A stretch of 64,000 nucleotides of DNA from CAYSCS01 sp964429695 (GCA_964429695.1 CAYSCS010000022.1:1-64000); one strand, 5' to 3'; numbered from the stretch's first letter, positions 25,625-35,231 are shown. Translations and numbers: made by a program. Notes: a model not told the origin generated them from the sequence alone.

Positions 25625-27334
25625 ATGAAAAAAGGTACTTATATCCTGATGATTATCTTGATTTTCTTTTTTTTGATAATTGCCACCATATTTTCTTTTA
25701 TTTACCTTGAATTTGGGAGGCCACCCGCAATAAGGGCCAACTCCTATCTCGAAATTACACTCCAGGGAGAAATAAGAGAAAGGTTTGTCCCTGATTTTTG
25801 GACGACATTTATGGGGACAGAACCACTTTCCATGTATGATTTGTGGATGAATATACAGAAAGCCAAGAGAGACCCAAGAATAAAGTGTCTGTTACTTCGT
25901 ATTAATCGGCTTTCTTGTGATTGGGCAAAAATAGATGAGTTAAGGGAGACAATCCTCAATTTCCAAGAGTCAGGAAAAAAAGTCTATGCCTATTTGGATG
26001 AAGCCCATGATTTCGATAAAGAATACTATTTAGCCACAGCATGCAACAAGATATTTTTCCATCCCCTTGGTTGGTTGGGGATAAATGGATTGGGAGGAAA
26101 TATTCTCTTCTTTAAAAAAGCTCTTGAGAAGATGGGAATAGAAGTAGAATCAGAGCATGTCGAAGAATATAAGACTGCCTATAACATGTTTACCGAGGAA
26201 GGGTTTACTCCTGCTCATAAGGAAATGATGGTCTCCCTCTACGAAAATATATATTTAAATTACATTAAGACACTTGCCGAAAAAAGAGGCAAAACTGAAG
26301 ATGAAGTAAAAGAGTTGATCGACCAGGGCATTTTTCAAGGAGAAGAAGCTCTAGAGGCAGGGCTTGTAGATGGACTTCTTTATGAAGATGAGGTTGAAGA
26401 ATTCCTCCAGGAGAAAGGAAAAAGGCTCTCGAAAATAACCCATGAAAAATATCTCAAAATTAACCCCTCTTCTTTGGGTCTGATGAAAGGAAGAAGGATT
26501 GCCCTTATTTATGGAATGGGGCTCATCCATAGCGGAGAGAGCACATCTCAAACAATGGGGGGTACAACTCTTGCCCGCTGGATTAAAAGCGCCAGAAAAG
26601 ATAAATCTATAGCAGCCATCGTCTTTCGTGTCGATAGCCCAGGCGGTTCAGCCATTGCCTCTGACATCATCTGGAGAGAAATTAAATTAGCAAAGAAAGA
26701 AAAACCAGTAATCGTCTCCATGTCAGATGTGGCAGGCTCAGGAGGCTACTGGATTTCTATGGCAGCTCATAAGATTGTAGCTCAGCCTCTAACGCTCACC
26801 GGCTCCATTGGAGTCATCTCAGGAAAATTAAACATGACTAAGCTCTACGAAAAATTAGGCATCACTTCAGAAAGACTCGTCTATGGAAAAAGAGCGGATA
26901 TGTATTCCACGTTAAGATCCTTAACTCCCGAAGAAAGGCAACTTTTAAAGAGAGAAATTCGCTGGATTTATGAAAAATTTCTTGAAAAAGTCTCTGAAGG
27001 AAGGAACCTGCCTAAGGAAGAAGTGGACAGAGTAGGAAAAGGGCGCGTCTGGACAGGACAACAGGCAAAAGAGCTAGGCTTAGTGGATGAAATTGGAGGT
27101 CTGCAAAGAGCCATCGAGCTCGCAAAAGAACTGGCTGGGATTTCTAAAGAAGAGGAAGTCAAGTTCGTCGTCTGGCCAAAAAAAGTTTCTCTTTTTTCTC
27201 TTCTTCTTGGGAAAAAAAGCCCTGATTTAGTCACCTCTATAAACTCGAGAGTTAAAAACATAATCTCCACCTTACAGCTAATTCAAAAAGAATCAAGATG
27301 GGCAATCATGCCCTTTTACATCTTAAATAGATAA
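25625..27334 (+). CDS. sppA: Signal peptide peptidase SppA, 67-kDa type
   Basis: 569 residues, one N-terminal membrane anchor (about 7-28) and two tandem S49 domains, so it is the long E. coli-like form. The catalytic Lys is Lys183 in EEYKTAYN of the first domain and the nucleophile is Ser372 in AGSGGYWIS of the second; DSPGGSAIASDIIW and LTGSIGVISGKLNM are also characteristic. The enzyme degrades released signal peptides in the inner membrane, active site on the periplasmic side. GAGGAGG directly upstream fixes the start. Single-gene unit divergent from the ECF operon. Confidence 0.94.
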   Translation: MKKGTYILMIILIFFFLIIATIFSFIYLEFGRPPAIRANSYLEITLQGEIRERFVPDFWTTFMGTEPLSMYDLWMNIQKAKRDPRIKCLLLRINRLSCDWAKIDELRETILNFQESGKKVYAYLDEAHDFDKEYYLATACNKIFFHPLGWLGINGLGGNILFFKKALEKMGIEVESEHVEEYKTAYNMFTEEGFTPAHKEMMVSLYENIYLNYIKTLAEKRGKTEDEVKELIDQGIFQGEEALEAGLVDGLLYEDEVEEFLQEKGKRLSKITHEKYLKINPSSLGLMKGRRIALIYGMGLIHSGESTSQTMGGTTLARWIKSARKDKSIAAIVFRVDSPGGSAIASDIIWREIKLAKKEKPVIVSMSDVAGSGGYWISMAAHKIVAQPLTLTGSIGVISGKLNMTKLYEKLGITSERLVYGKRADMYSTLRSLTPEERQLLKREIRWIYEKFLEKVSEGRNLPKEEVDRVGKGRVWTGQQAKELGLVDEIGGLQRAIELAKELAGISKEEEVKFVVWPKKVSLFSLLLGKKSPDLVTSINSRVKNIISTLQLIQKESRWAIMPFYILNR

Positions 27335-27360
27335 GAAAAAAACTTGGGCTCATTCTGAAT

Positions 27361-30273
27361 TCAATAAGCGTAAGAAGAGGCACAGATTGTCTTGAACTCA
27401 CATAGATTACAGTTGTGCCAATCAGGCTTCGGCGAAAAATTATTCATTCTGATACCCTCTTCAACTTCCTTAATTTTCTCCATTGCCTTTTGCAATTCTT
27501 TCTCAGTCTTTTGAGCGCAGCCTATAATTCCTGACTCAAGGAAATAGAGCTGGGTTTCGAAAAGGGGAACTGTCTGTGTCTTTATAAAGGAAAGCGCGTA
27601 GAGGTCCATCTGGAGACTTGCCTTAACCTTACGATCTGCATCCTTCTGATTTCTAGCCTCGCTTGCTTTGAAATCGATGATGACCGCTCCTTCTTCTGTG
27701 AAGTCAATTCGATCCCAGCGCCCTATAAACTTTAAGGTATCTTCCTGCCATCTGAAATTGGCTTCAAGAAGAGCAGGAATCTTTCCGGATTTTTCTTCTC
27801 TCCGGAAAAAAGAACGCAGAGCCTTTTCCCCCGCTTTCTTCCTCATTTCTTCATGCTCTCTGCTGAGAAATCCCTCGTTTATCCATCTCTTCTTATATTC
27901 AGCGATGAGTTCTTTTTCGGTAATCTTTTTCCCCCTTATCTTCTTCTTCAAGTAGAAATGAATACAGTTGTGGAGAACCCTCCCAAAAACCAAGGAATGA
28001 TGGGGGATAAGAGGAAGCCTCATCAGATGCTTGAGCTTGTACTTGAAAGGACACGTTAGATAATCTTCAACTTGAAAATAACTTAAAGTTAAAACTTCTT
28101 TTTGCCTGAGGATCGAAGGAGCATAGCCAGAGGACTCTAAGGACCCATATCTCTTTATCTTCTCTAAGGCCGATGAAGAAAGAATTTCTTCTGGGATTTT
28201 AAGAAGGTCAAGCGCTTCAAGGACAAAAGGGCTCACTTTTTTCAACCGTCTGAGTCCATAGTCTCTGGACCAGGTAAGATAAAGAGACTTCATCGCCCTC
28301 GTCATCCCTACATAAAAAAGCCTTCTTTCCTCTTGAAGATAATTTTCCCCTTCAGGCAATTTTTCCTTTAAGATTTCATCAGGAATCGGAATCCTTTCTT
28401 TTCTTTCTCTTCCAGGGAATGTATCAGCAATCAGGCTTACCATGAAAACAACAGGAAACTCTAATCCCTTAGCCTTATGTATGGTGAGAACATTCACTGC
28501 ATCCTCTTCTAGCTCCGCCTCTGCCGTGGCTGGGTTATCTCCCACTTCTTGAAGAAGGTCGAGATACTCTGAAAAAGCATGAATGGAACTGTCATCGGCA
28601 ATTTCTGAGAATCTCTTAACCTTTTCAAAAAATAGAGAAATATTTTTAATTTTTATTTCTGAGACAAGGTTTTTCTTTTCAACCAAGGACTTGAGAAATC
28701 CTGATTTCTCAAGGAATGTATAAAGGAGTCGACCCGCATTTTGAGACCGAGAAAGCTCCACAAAGTGAAGGAGGTTTTCGAATAAAGTCCTAATCTTTGT
28801 TTCCGTCGTTGGAGAGATTATTATAGGAGAACTCCCTTCATAGATTCTTTTGAATACTTGATGGAGAGAAAGATTTCGTTTCTGGGCGTAATTAGAAATC
28901 ACCGTCAAGTCATAAGGGTTGACTGCATATATATCAGAAAGGGCAAGATAGAAAAGACTCCTGCTGTCTTCAAAGTCTGTCAGGGATTTTATGAAAGAAA
29001 TGAGAGTCTTTATTTCTTCCTGAGAATAAAGACCTCGGCTTCCCGAGAAGCGAAAGGGAATCTCTCTCATGTTCAATGCTCTTAAAAAGGGATCAGCGTC
29101 TGCATTTCTGCGCACTAAAATGGCGAAATCTTGGTAACTTAAACCTTCCTGAATTTTCTGGGAAATTATCTCAGCCACCTTATCTGCTTCATGAGAAACA
29201 GTATCAAATTGAAGAAGATGAATGCTCTTATCCGTAGCTTCTACCGAAGACTTCAGCGCTTTATCAATTCGATATTTATATTCCAATCGGTTGGGATTGT
29301 TATGCTTAATAAGGCGATGGCCTGAATCAAGAATAGCTTGAGGGGAGCGATAATTCTTTGTCAAGACAATCTTTTTAGCATCGGGATAAACTTCCTGAAA
29401 ACTTAGAATATTAGCCAATGATGCCCCCCTGAAACGAAAAATGCTCTGGTCATCATCTCCACATACAGTCAAGTTTCTGTGCTTTGCTGCCAAAAGCTTC
29501 AAGAGTTCAAATTGAATATAATTTGTATCCTGAAATTCATCCACGAGGATGTATTTATATTTTCCCTGGAATTCCTTCAGGATTGAAGGTCTCCTCCTGA
29601 AAAGCTCAACAACCAAGAGTACCTGATCCTCAAAATCTATTTTTCCCTGAGCTCTGAGAAGCTCCTGATACTTCTCATAAACCCTGGCTAATTCCAGATG
29701 CTTACGAGCAACTTCCTTTTCAACATCGTTTGAGGTTTTCTCGTTTAATTTAAGGGAGTATTGCACATATTCTTGAGGTTTGATATCTTCCTGTTTCAAT
29801 CTTTTGATTGAAGCTAAAATGTCCTGAACATGCTTGGTGGGGGAACTAAGAGGACGGTAGAAATCAAGGGGAAATTCAAACAAATGTTCTCTGAAAAAAA
29901 TTGCTTGTTCCACATCATCGAGGAGTGTGAAATCAGGCGGATAACCAATCTCTAGAGCATAATCCCTCAACACTCTTTCCCCGAATGAATTGAAAGTGCT
30001 TATCTCAACGAAAGAGTAGCCATAGGGGATAAGCCGATCTACTCTCTCCTCCATTTCGTTAGCTGCCTTTTCGGTGAAAGTCACAGCCAGAATTTGTTCT
30101 GGAGAAGCTAGTTTCGATGCAATTAAATAAGCAATTCGGTGGGTAATGACTTTTGTCTTTCCTGTGCCCGCTCCTGCAATTATGAGTAGGGGGCCTCTTC
30201 CGTAGGTTACAGCCCTTTTCTGGGAGGCATTAAGGCCATTTAGAAGATAAGCAAACTCTCTTTCTTTAGACAT
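27361..30273 (-). CDS. UvrD/Rep-family helicase fused to a RecB-like Fe-S nuclease domain
   Basis: 970 residues. Superfamily 1A helicase: Walker A AGAGTGKT (33-40), DEFQDTNYIQ in motif II, FRFRGASLANI in motif III region, LTIHKAKGLEFPVVF in motif V and YVGMTRAMKSLYL in motif VI. The C-terminal ~250 residues form a PD-(D/E)XK nuclease: GRWDRIDFTEEGAVIIDFKA carries the Asp and Asp-x-Lys core, and QMDLYALSF follows. Cysteines near 740 (YLTCPFKYK) and at 955, 958 and 964 (WHNCNLCEFKTIC) match the AddB/AdnA-type 4Fe-4S clamp. It presumably processes DNA ends or recombination intermediates. No adjacent partner subunit is seen. Confidence 0.92.
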   Translation of the reverse strand: MSKEREFAYLLNGLNASQKRAVTYGRGPLLIIAGAGTGKTKVITHRIAYLIASKLASPEQILAVTFTEKAANEMEERVDRLIPYGYSFVEISTFNSFGERVLRDYALEIGYPPDFTLLDDVEQAIFFREHLFEFPLDFYRPLSSPTKHVQDILASIKRLKQEDIKPQEYVQYSLKLNEKTSNDVEKEVARKHLELARVYEKYQELLRAQGKIDFEDQVLLVVELFRRRPSILKEFQGKYKYILVDEFQDTNYIQFELLKLLAAKHRNLTVCGDDDQSIFRFRGASLANILSFQEVYPDAKKIVLTKNYRSPQAILDSGHRLIKHNNPNRLEYKYRIDKALKSSVEATDKSIHLLQFDTVSHEADKVAEIISQKIQEGLSYQDFAILVRRNADADPFLRALNMREIPFRFSGSRGLYSQEEIKTLISFIKSLTDFEDSRSLFYLALSDIYAVNPYDLTVISNYAQKRNLSLHQVFKRIYEGSSPIIISPTTETKIRTLFENLLHFVELSRSQNAGRLLYTFLEKSGFLKSLVEKKNLVSEIKIKNISLFFEKVKRFSEIADDSSIHAFSEYLDLLQEVGDNPATAEAELEEDAVNVLTIHKAKGLEFPVVFMVSLIADTFPGRERKERIPIPDEILKEKLPEGENYLQEERRLFYVGMTRAMKSLYLTWSRDYGLRRLKKVSPFVLEALDLLKIPEEILSSSALEKIKRYGSLESSGYAPSILRQKEVLTLSYFQVEDYLTCPFKYKLKHLMRLPLIPHHSLVFGRVLHNCIHFYLKKKIRGKKITEKELIAEYKKRWINEGFLSREHEEMRKKAGEKALRSFFRREEKSGKIPALLEANFRWQEDTLKFIGRWDRIDFTEEGAVIIDFKASEARNQKDADRKVKASLQMDLYALSFIKTQTVPLFETQLYFLESGIIGCAQKTEKELQKAMEKIKEVEEGIRMNNFSPKPDWHNCNLCEFKTICASSYAY

Positions 30274-30300
30274 AAGGTCATTCTTCGAAAGGAATCAGCC

Positions 30301-30606
30301 CTATTGGTCTTTTTTGAGAATCACAATCTCATCTGGTTTTATGTACCAGAGCTTCTCGCGTGCCTTCTTCTCTACGGCTTGAGGATTTTTCTCAAGCTCT
30401 TCGACTTCTCTTTGCAACTTCAGCTTTTCTTCCTTGAGGCGATTTATTTCCTGAAGGAGGATTCGCTCTTCATTGATTCCTTGTTTGACTTCTATCAACC
30501 CCTTTTTCCCAAAAATAGAGGCTATCAGAAAGATAACTAAAAGGAATCCGATTCCTGTGAGGATTATCTTCCGACGCAAAGATTCAGAATTTTTTTGTCT
30601 CTTCAA
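30301..30606 (-). CDS. FtsB/DivIC-like septum formation initiator
   Basis: 101 residues: short cytoplasmic basic N-terminus, one transmembrane helix (about 14-33, IILTGIGFLLVIFLIASIF), a coiled coil (NRLKEEKLKLQREVEELEKN) and the family-typical end EKKAREKLWYIKPDEIVIL. Members join FtsL and FtsQ/DivIB in the divisome. The TTG start overlaps the upstream phosphohexomutase stop by four bases. The helicase gene follows after 27 bp, so the three genes probably form one operon. Confidence 0.85.
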   Translation of the reverse strand: MKRQKNSESLRRKIILTGIGFLLVIFLIASIFGKKGLIEVKQGINEERILLQEINRLKEEKLKLQREVEELEKNPQAVEKKAREKLWYIKPDEIVILKKDQ

Positions 30607-32003
30607 CCCAGTTTCTCCAGCCCAGCTTTCATTAACCTTTTCAACTCTTTATCTGACCCTGACTCAGCATAACATCTGATGATTGGTTCTGTTCCTGATT
30701 GGCGAAGAAGAATCCAGTCATCATCCTCAAAATCAAGCTTAACTCCATCAATTGTCTCTACATGAATGACTTTTCTGTTAGCCAGTCGAGAAGGAGGATG
30801 CCTCCTTAATTGCTTTAATCTGCGGGCTCTTTCCACTGTTAAGGGAATGCTCTTCTGTTTTCCTATCCTTTTTCCGTACTCCTGGAAAAGCCCATCTATT
30901 ATTTTGGAAAGGGGCTCTCCCCTTGTTGCCATCATTTCAATGACCAGGAGTCCGGCAAAAATTCCATCCTTTTCAGGAAGATGGTCTTTAAGAGCCATAC
31001 ATGCGCTCTCTTCTCCTCCAAAAATAATCTTATTTTTCAGTAAAAGATCGGCCAGGTATTTAAACCCTACAGGTGTCTTGTAGAGCTGAAGGTTAAACCT
31101 GCGAGCTATCCTATCAACCATATGGGTAGTTGCTACAGAACGTGCCACCCCTCCCCTCCATTTCTTAACATTGACAAGATAGTCCAGGATGAGAGAGATG
31201 ATTATGTTTTGATCAATGAAGTTTCCCTTTTCATCAACAACCCCAAACCTATCTCCGTCGGCATCTGTTGCAATCCCTAAATCGCACTTCTTTTCTTTGA
31301 CTAGTCTTTTTAACTCCTGCAGGTTCTCTTCCGTACAGGAAGGAGTAATTCCTCCAAAATAAGGGTCTATAAATCCGTGGATTTCTTCAAGAGGGATTTT
31401 ATTTTCTTCTATAATCTCATCGAGATATTCGCGGCTCGTGCCGTAGAGAAGGTCAAGTGCGACTTTTATTCCTGACTTCCTTATCAATTCAAAATCAATT
31501 TTTCCCTGAATAAAATTCAAATAATCATGCTGCAGGTCTATCTTCTCGATGAAGCCAACTTTTGGGTAATAGGGACAGAAAGAAAATCCACTTTCCAGAT
31601 TCTTTATTTCTTCTTCAATCTTTTCAGTTACTTCAGGCATGGCAGGAGCCCCTGTTTCTGTATTAAACTTGAGGCCGTTGTATTCAGGGGGATTGAAGGA
31701 GGCTGTGAAATTAATGCCACCCTTGGCTCTTTTCTTGATTATCTGATATGCCTGAGCTTGAGAAGGAGCATCTCTTTCAGCCAGATACACATGAATCATG
31801 TTGTGGGAGAGGACTTTCGCTGCTTCAAAAGCAAATTTTTCAGAGAGAAAGCGTGTATCATAATTTACGATTAAAGAAATATTCTCATCTTTGAATCGAT
31901 TCTTGAGATAATTGGATATGGCTTGAACCACAATTCTGACATTCTGAAAGGTGAACTCTTCTCCCATTATGGCTCGCCATCCAGAAGTCCCAAATCGAAT
32001 CAT
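30603..32003 (-). CDS. Phosphoglucomutase/phosphomannomutase family protein
   Basis: 466 residues, alpha-D-phosphohexomutase fold with four domains. The phosphoserine loop reads TASFNPPEYNG (Ser about 102) instead of the usual TASHNP; the metal loop is DADGDRFGVVD; the sugar loop is GGEESACM where the family normally has GGEESG; the phosphate loop is RQSGTEPIIRCYAES. The start MIRFGTSGWRAIMG at 32003 is family-typical. It interconverts hexose 1- and 6-phosphates, feeding nucleotide sugars, which fits the galU gene at 53 kb and the glycosyltransferases. The altered loops may change specificity. Confidence 0.9.
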   Translation of the reverse strand: MIRFGTSGWRAIMGEEFTFQNVRIVVQAISNYLKNRFKDENISLIVNYDTRFLSEKFAFEAAKVLSHNMIHVYLAERDAPSQAQAYQIIKKRAKGGINFTASFNPPEYNGLKFNTETGAPAMPEVTEKIEEEIKNLESGFSFCPYYPKVGFIEKIDLQHDYLNFIQGKIDFELIRKSGIKVALDLLYGTSREYLDEIIEENKIPLEEIHGFIDPYFGGITPSCTEENLQELKRLVKEKKCDLGIATDADGDRFGVVDEKGNFIDQNIIISLILDYLVNVKKWRGGVARSVATTHMVDRIARRFNLQLYKTPVGFKYLADLLLKNKIIFGGEESACMALKDHLPEKDGIFAGLLVIEMMATRGEPLSKIIDGLFQEYGKRIGKQKSIPLTVERARRLKQLRRHPPSRLANRKVIHVETIDGVKLDFEDDDWILLRQSGTEPIIRCYAESGSDKELKRLMKAGLEKLG

Positions 32004-32072
32004 CTTCTTTTTTTTAAAATTAACATAAGCCTGGATTAAAAGCAACCTGAGTAACTAGTATCTAAATTGAGA

Positions 32073-32101
32073 TTGACAGCTCCTAGAATCTAATTTAATT
32101 T
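32073..32101 (+). promoter_or_regulatory. Sigma-70-type promoter placing the transcript start at the start codon
   Basis: TTGACA (32073-32078), 17-bp spacer, TAATTT (32096-32101). The predicted transcription start is at about 32108, at or one base before the GTG start at 32109, and there is no ribosome binding site. Transcript is therefore predicted to be leaderless. Confidence 0.65.
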
Positions 32102-32108
32102 ATCTGCG

Positions 32109-34553
32109 GTGAATAAGCGGGAAATTCCTTTACTCACAGGAATTTTCATCATTTCTTCTGTTACACTCTGTCTAGAAATATCTCTAACCAGATATTTTTC
32201 GATCTCTCAACATTACCATTTTGCATTCCTTGTGGTGAGCATCTCTTTTTTAGGATATGGGGCAAGCGGTTCTTTGTTAAGTCTTTTCCCCCGACTGCTT
32301 GAAATTAAGCCCGCTCTCTTCCTTTCTTCAACTTCACTTCTTTACTCTCTAAGCATCCTTATATGCTTTATCTTCTGTAATATTTTACCTTTTGACTTCT
32401 TCAAACTTTCCTGGGATAAAAATCAGATATTTTTCATCTTTCTGTTTTATTTCCTCCTCAGCCTTCCTTTTTTGTTTGCAGGTCTGACGATTTCTTTTGC
32501 CATCACTTCTACCTCCTGGATGGTAAACAAGCTCTATTTTGCAGACCTCTTAGGCGCAGGCACAGGATCCTTGCTTGCCACAGCAACCTTCCTTCCTCGG
32601 GGAGATCGAGGAGTGATGCTCATAATCTCCTTCATAGTTCTCTGGGCTTCTATACTTTTCAGAGCCGGTCGCTCTTCCCGTCTCTTCATTTTGATTGTGG
32701 CACTTCTCATAAGCTTCGAAGTAACCCTCTTCTTAATTTCTCCTCCATTTTTGAGCTTCAGAATCTCTCCTTATAAATCCCTTCCCTTGGCTTTAAAATA
32801 TCCTCAAGCAAGACTTCTCTTTACCAAGTGGAATTCGATCTCTCGAATTGACATCATCGAATCAGGGGCTATAAGGTTTGCCCCTGGTTTGAGCCTAATC
32901 TACGAAAAAAGCCTGCCTCATCAACTTGGACTCTCTGTGGATGGCGGAGAATTAACTGCCATCACCAATGTTAAAAATTTAGATGAACAATCCTTAGAAT
33001 TTCTCTCTTTTCTCCCTTCTTCCCTTGCTTACCATTTTGTCAAAAATCCCGATGTTTTAATCATCGAACCCAAAGGAAGCCTCGATGTTCTTGCGGCCCA
33101 TTTCTTCAAGGCAAATTCTATAAAGGTAATCGAAAGTAACCCCCTCATCAAGTATATCGTGCAAAATGAACTTGCCTCCTTTTCAGGCCATATTTATGAA
33201 AAGGAAAATATTTCAATCATCTCTACCCAGAGTCGCGTGGCTTTAAAAAATGAGAAAAAAAAATATGACTTGATAGTGTTTCCTCTTTCAGACGTTTTTG
33301 GCTCATCTCACACAGGACTTTATGGATTTGGAGAGAATTATCTTTACACACTGGATTCATTCGCCACCATTCTCGACTTACTCTCTCCTCGTGGATTAAT
33401 CAGCATGACTCTTTATTTACTCCCTCCCCCACGTCAGGAGTTAAGGCTTCTTGCCACCTGGATTGAGGCATTGGAGGGAAAAAACAAAAATCCTGCTTCT
33501 CATCTCATCGCTATTAGAAGCTGGGGGACAATCAGTTATTTCATCAAAAATAGCCCCTTTTCCACGGCAGATATCAAGGCTTTAAAAGAATTTTCTAAGA
33601 AATGCCTCTTTGACCTCATTTTCTATGAAGGAATAAAAGAGGACGAAGTTAACCTTTATAACAGGTTTGATAAACCGCTTTACTATAATTACACTCTCAA
33701 GCTTCTTTCTTCCTCAGAAAGAGAAAATTTTTTATCTGCTTATCTTTTCAAGATAAGCCCTGTAACAGATAATCGACCTTTTTTCTATAATTTCTTTAAG
33801 CCTGAAAAATTAAAAGCAACCTATGATGCCTTTGGGCAAAAATTATTACCCTTTCTTCAAGGAGAATTTCTTGTCCCCCTCCTTTTTTTCCAAGCGCTTC
33901 TAATAGCCTTTATCCTTATCCTTATGCCTCATTTGCTGAAAAAAAGAAACAGAATAATAATGAATAAAAATTTATTCTTCTCTGTCCTCCTCTATTTTGG
34001 ACTAATAGGGATGTCCTTCATGTTTGTTGAAATAATTTTAATCCAAAAATTTATTCTCTTTTTAGGACATCCGCTCTATTCAATTTCAGTAATACTTTCC
34101 TCCCTCCTGATTTCTTCAGGAATAGGGAGTCTTTTTTCCAGGAGGTTTTTAATTCAAGAAGATAATTTAAAGATAAGACTCCGCCTTTCTCTCTGCGCTA
34201 CTACCCTCATCATCATCCTTTATCTATACTTTCTTCCTCTAATTTTTAGGCATTTAATAAGCGCCAATTTCTCTCTTAAGGTCTTTCTTACCTTTTTCTT
34301 TATTCTTCCTCTAGGCTTTATGATGGGTTTCCCTTTCCCAACAGGAATTAGACTTCTCGAAAAGCAGAACAAAAAACTTATTCCCTGGGCGTGGGCCATC
34401 AATGCCTTCTCTTCGGTAATCAATTCTGTTGCAGCTCTGCTCATCGCTTTTTTCACTGGTTATATGTTTGTGCTTTCTCTTGCGGCGGCAGGTTATTTAA
34501 TCTCATCTTCTTTTCTCAATTTCTCCAACCATAGGAACAAAACTCACGCTTAA
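32109..34553 (+). CDS. Polytopic membrane protein with spermidine-synthase-like domain
   Basis: 814 residues. Hydrophobic helices at about 8-215 (seven or so), a soluble ~350-residue domain, then another block of helices at about 590-810. The soluble part resembles the Rossmann region of the SpeE-like membrane family (DVLIIEPKGSLDVLAAHFFK, IKVIESNPLIKYIV, KKYDLIVFPLSDVFGSS), with an acidic residue after strand beta-2 as in nucleotide-binding methyltransferase folds. Such proteins are annotated as spermidine synthase-like; activity is unproven and the glycine-rich loop is poor. GTG start without a ribosome binding site. Its 3' end overlaps the convergent pcm by 51 bp. Confidence 0.8.
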   Translation: MNKREIPLLTGIFIISSVTLCLEISLTRYFSISQHYHFAFLVVSISFLGYGASGSLLSLFPRLLEIKPALFLSSTSLLYSLSILICFIFCNILPFDFFKLSWDKNQIFFIFLFYFLLSLPFLFAGLTISFAITSTSWMVNKLYFADLLGAGTGSLLATATFLPRGDRGVMLIISFIVLWASILFRAGRSSRLFILIVALLISFEVTLFLISPPFLSFRISPYKSLPLALKYPQARLLFTKWNSISRIDIIESGAIRFAPGLSLIYEKSLPHQLGLSVDGGELTAITNVKNLDEQSLEFLSFLPSSLAYHFVKNPDVLIIEPKGSLDVLAAHFFKANSIKVIESNPLIKYIVQNELASFSGHIYEKENISIISTQSRVALKNEKKKYDLIVFPLSDVFGSSHTGLYGFGENYLYTLDSFATILDLLSPRGLISMTLYLLPPPRQELRLLATWIEALEGKNKNPASHLIAIRSWGTISYFIKNSPFSTADIKALKEFSKKCLFDLIFYEGIKEDEVNLYNRFDKPLYYNYTLKLLSSSERENFLSAYLFKISPVTDNRPFFYNFFKPEKLKATYDAFGQKLLPFLQGEFLVPLLFFQALLIAFILILMPHLLKKRNRIIMNKNLFFSVLLYFGLIGMSFMFVEIILIQKFILFLGHPLYSISVILSSLLISSGIGSLFSRRFLIQEDNLKIRLRLSLCATTLIIILYLYFLPLIFRHLISANFSLKVFLTFFFILPLGFMMGFPFPTGIRLLEKQNKKLIPWAWAINAFSSVINSVAALLIAFFTGYMFVLSLAAAGYLISSSFLNFSNHRNKTHA

Positions 34554-35231
34554 GAGGTGCTCAACCTTAGGTTTTCCCTTTGTTTTTGTTATCAAAGTAA
34601 GAGTTTGGAAATAAAGAGTGCTGCCTAAAGGAATTACAAGCCTTCCCCCTTCCTTGAGTTGCTGGAGAAGCGGCGGAGGAACATGATTTGCAGCACAGGT
34701 AACCAGTATCGCATCAAAAGGTGCATACTCCTCCCATCCAAAATACCCATCCGCCCATTTCACTCGAATTTTATCATACCCCAAATTTTTCAAGGTCTCC
34801 TGAGCACTCCTGGCGAGATTCTCTCTTATCTCCACTGAATAAACTTCGTCTGTTAAATGGGCTAGAACAGCCGCCTGATAACCAGAACCCGTTCCGATTT
34901 CTAAAACTCTATCGCCCGGCTTAAGCGAAGCATACTGGGTCATCAAGGCCACGATATAAGGCTGGGAAATCGTTTGCCCTTCCTCTATGGGAAGAGGGTG
35001 ATCTTCGTACGCTTGTTTTCTGTATCTCGGGCTCACGAAAAGATGCCGAGGAACCTTCTCCATGGCATCTAGGACTTTCTCATCAGTTATATCCCTTCGC
35101 TTCAGTTGATAAAGAACCATTTCTCTTCGCTTCCTGGCGAAAACCTCTTCTTCCTCAGCCAGAGAAAAAAAAGAAAAGAAAGCTTGAAAAAAAAGTAATG
35201 ATAGGATTCCAATTTTTTCCCTAAATTTCAT
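34503..35231 (-). CDS. pcm: Exported protein-L-isoaspartate O-methyltransferase
   Basis: 242 residues. A signal peptide (MKFREKIGILSLLFFQAFFS) precedes a PCMT domain with VPRHLFVSPRYRKQAYEDHP, IGQGQTISQP-like EEGQTISQPYIVALMTQY, and motif I VLEIGTGSGYQAAVLAHL. PCMT repairs isoaspartyl residues using SAM. SAM is cytosolic, so a periplasmic form raises the question of methyl donor; the leader could alternatively act as an anchor. An in-frame ATG at 35252 would add seven residues. Convergent with and overlapping the membrane protein gene. Confidence 0.88.
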   Translation of the reverse strand: MKFREKIGILSLLFFQAFFSFFSLAEEEEVFARKRREMVLYQLKRRDITDEKVLDAMEKVPRHLFVSPRYRKQAYEDHPLPIEEGQTISQPYIVALMTQYASLKPGDRVLEIGTGSGYQAAVLAHLTDEVYSVEIRENLARSAQETLKNLGYDKIRVKWADGYFGWEEYAPFDAILVTCAANHVPPPLLQQLKEGGRLVIPLGSTLYFQTLTLITKTKGKPKVEHLLSVSFVPMVGEIEKRR

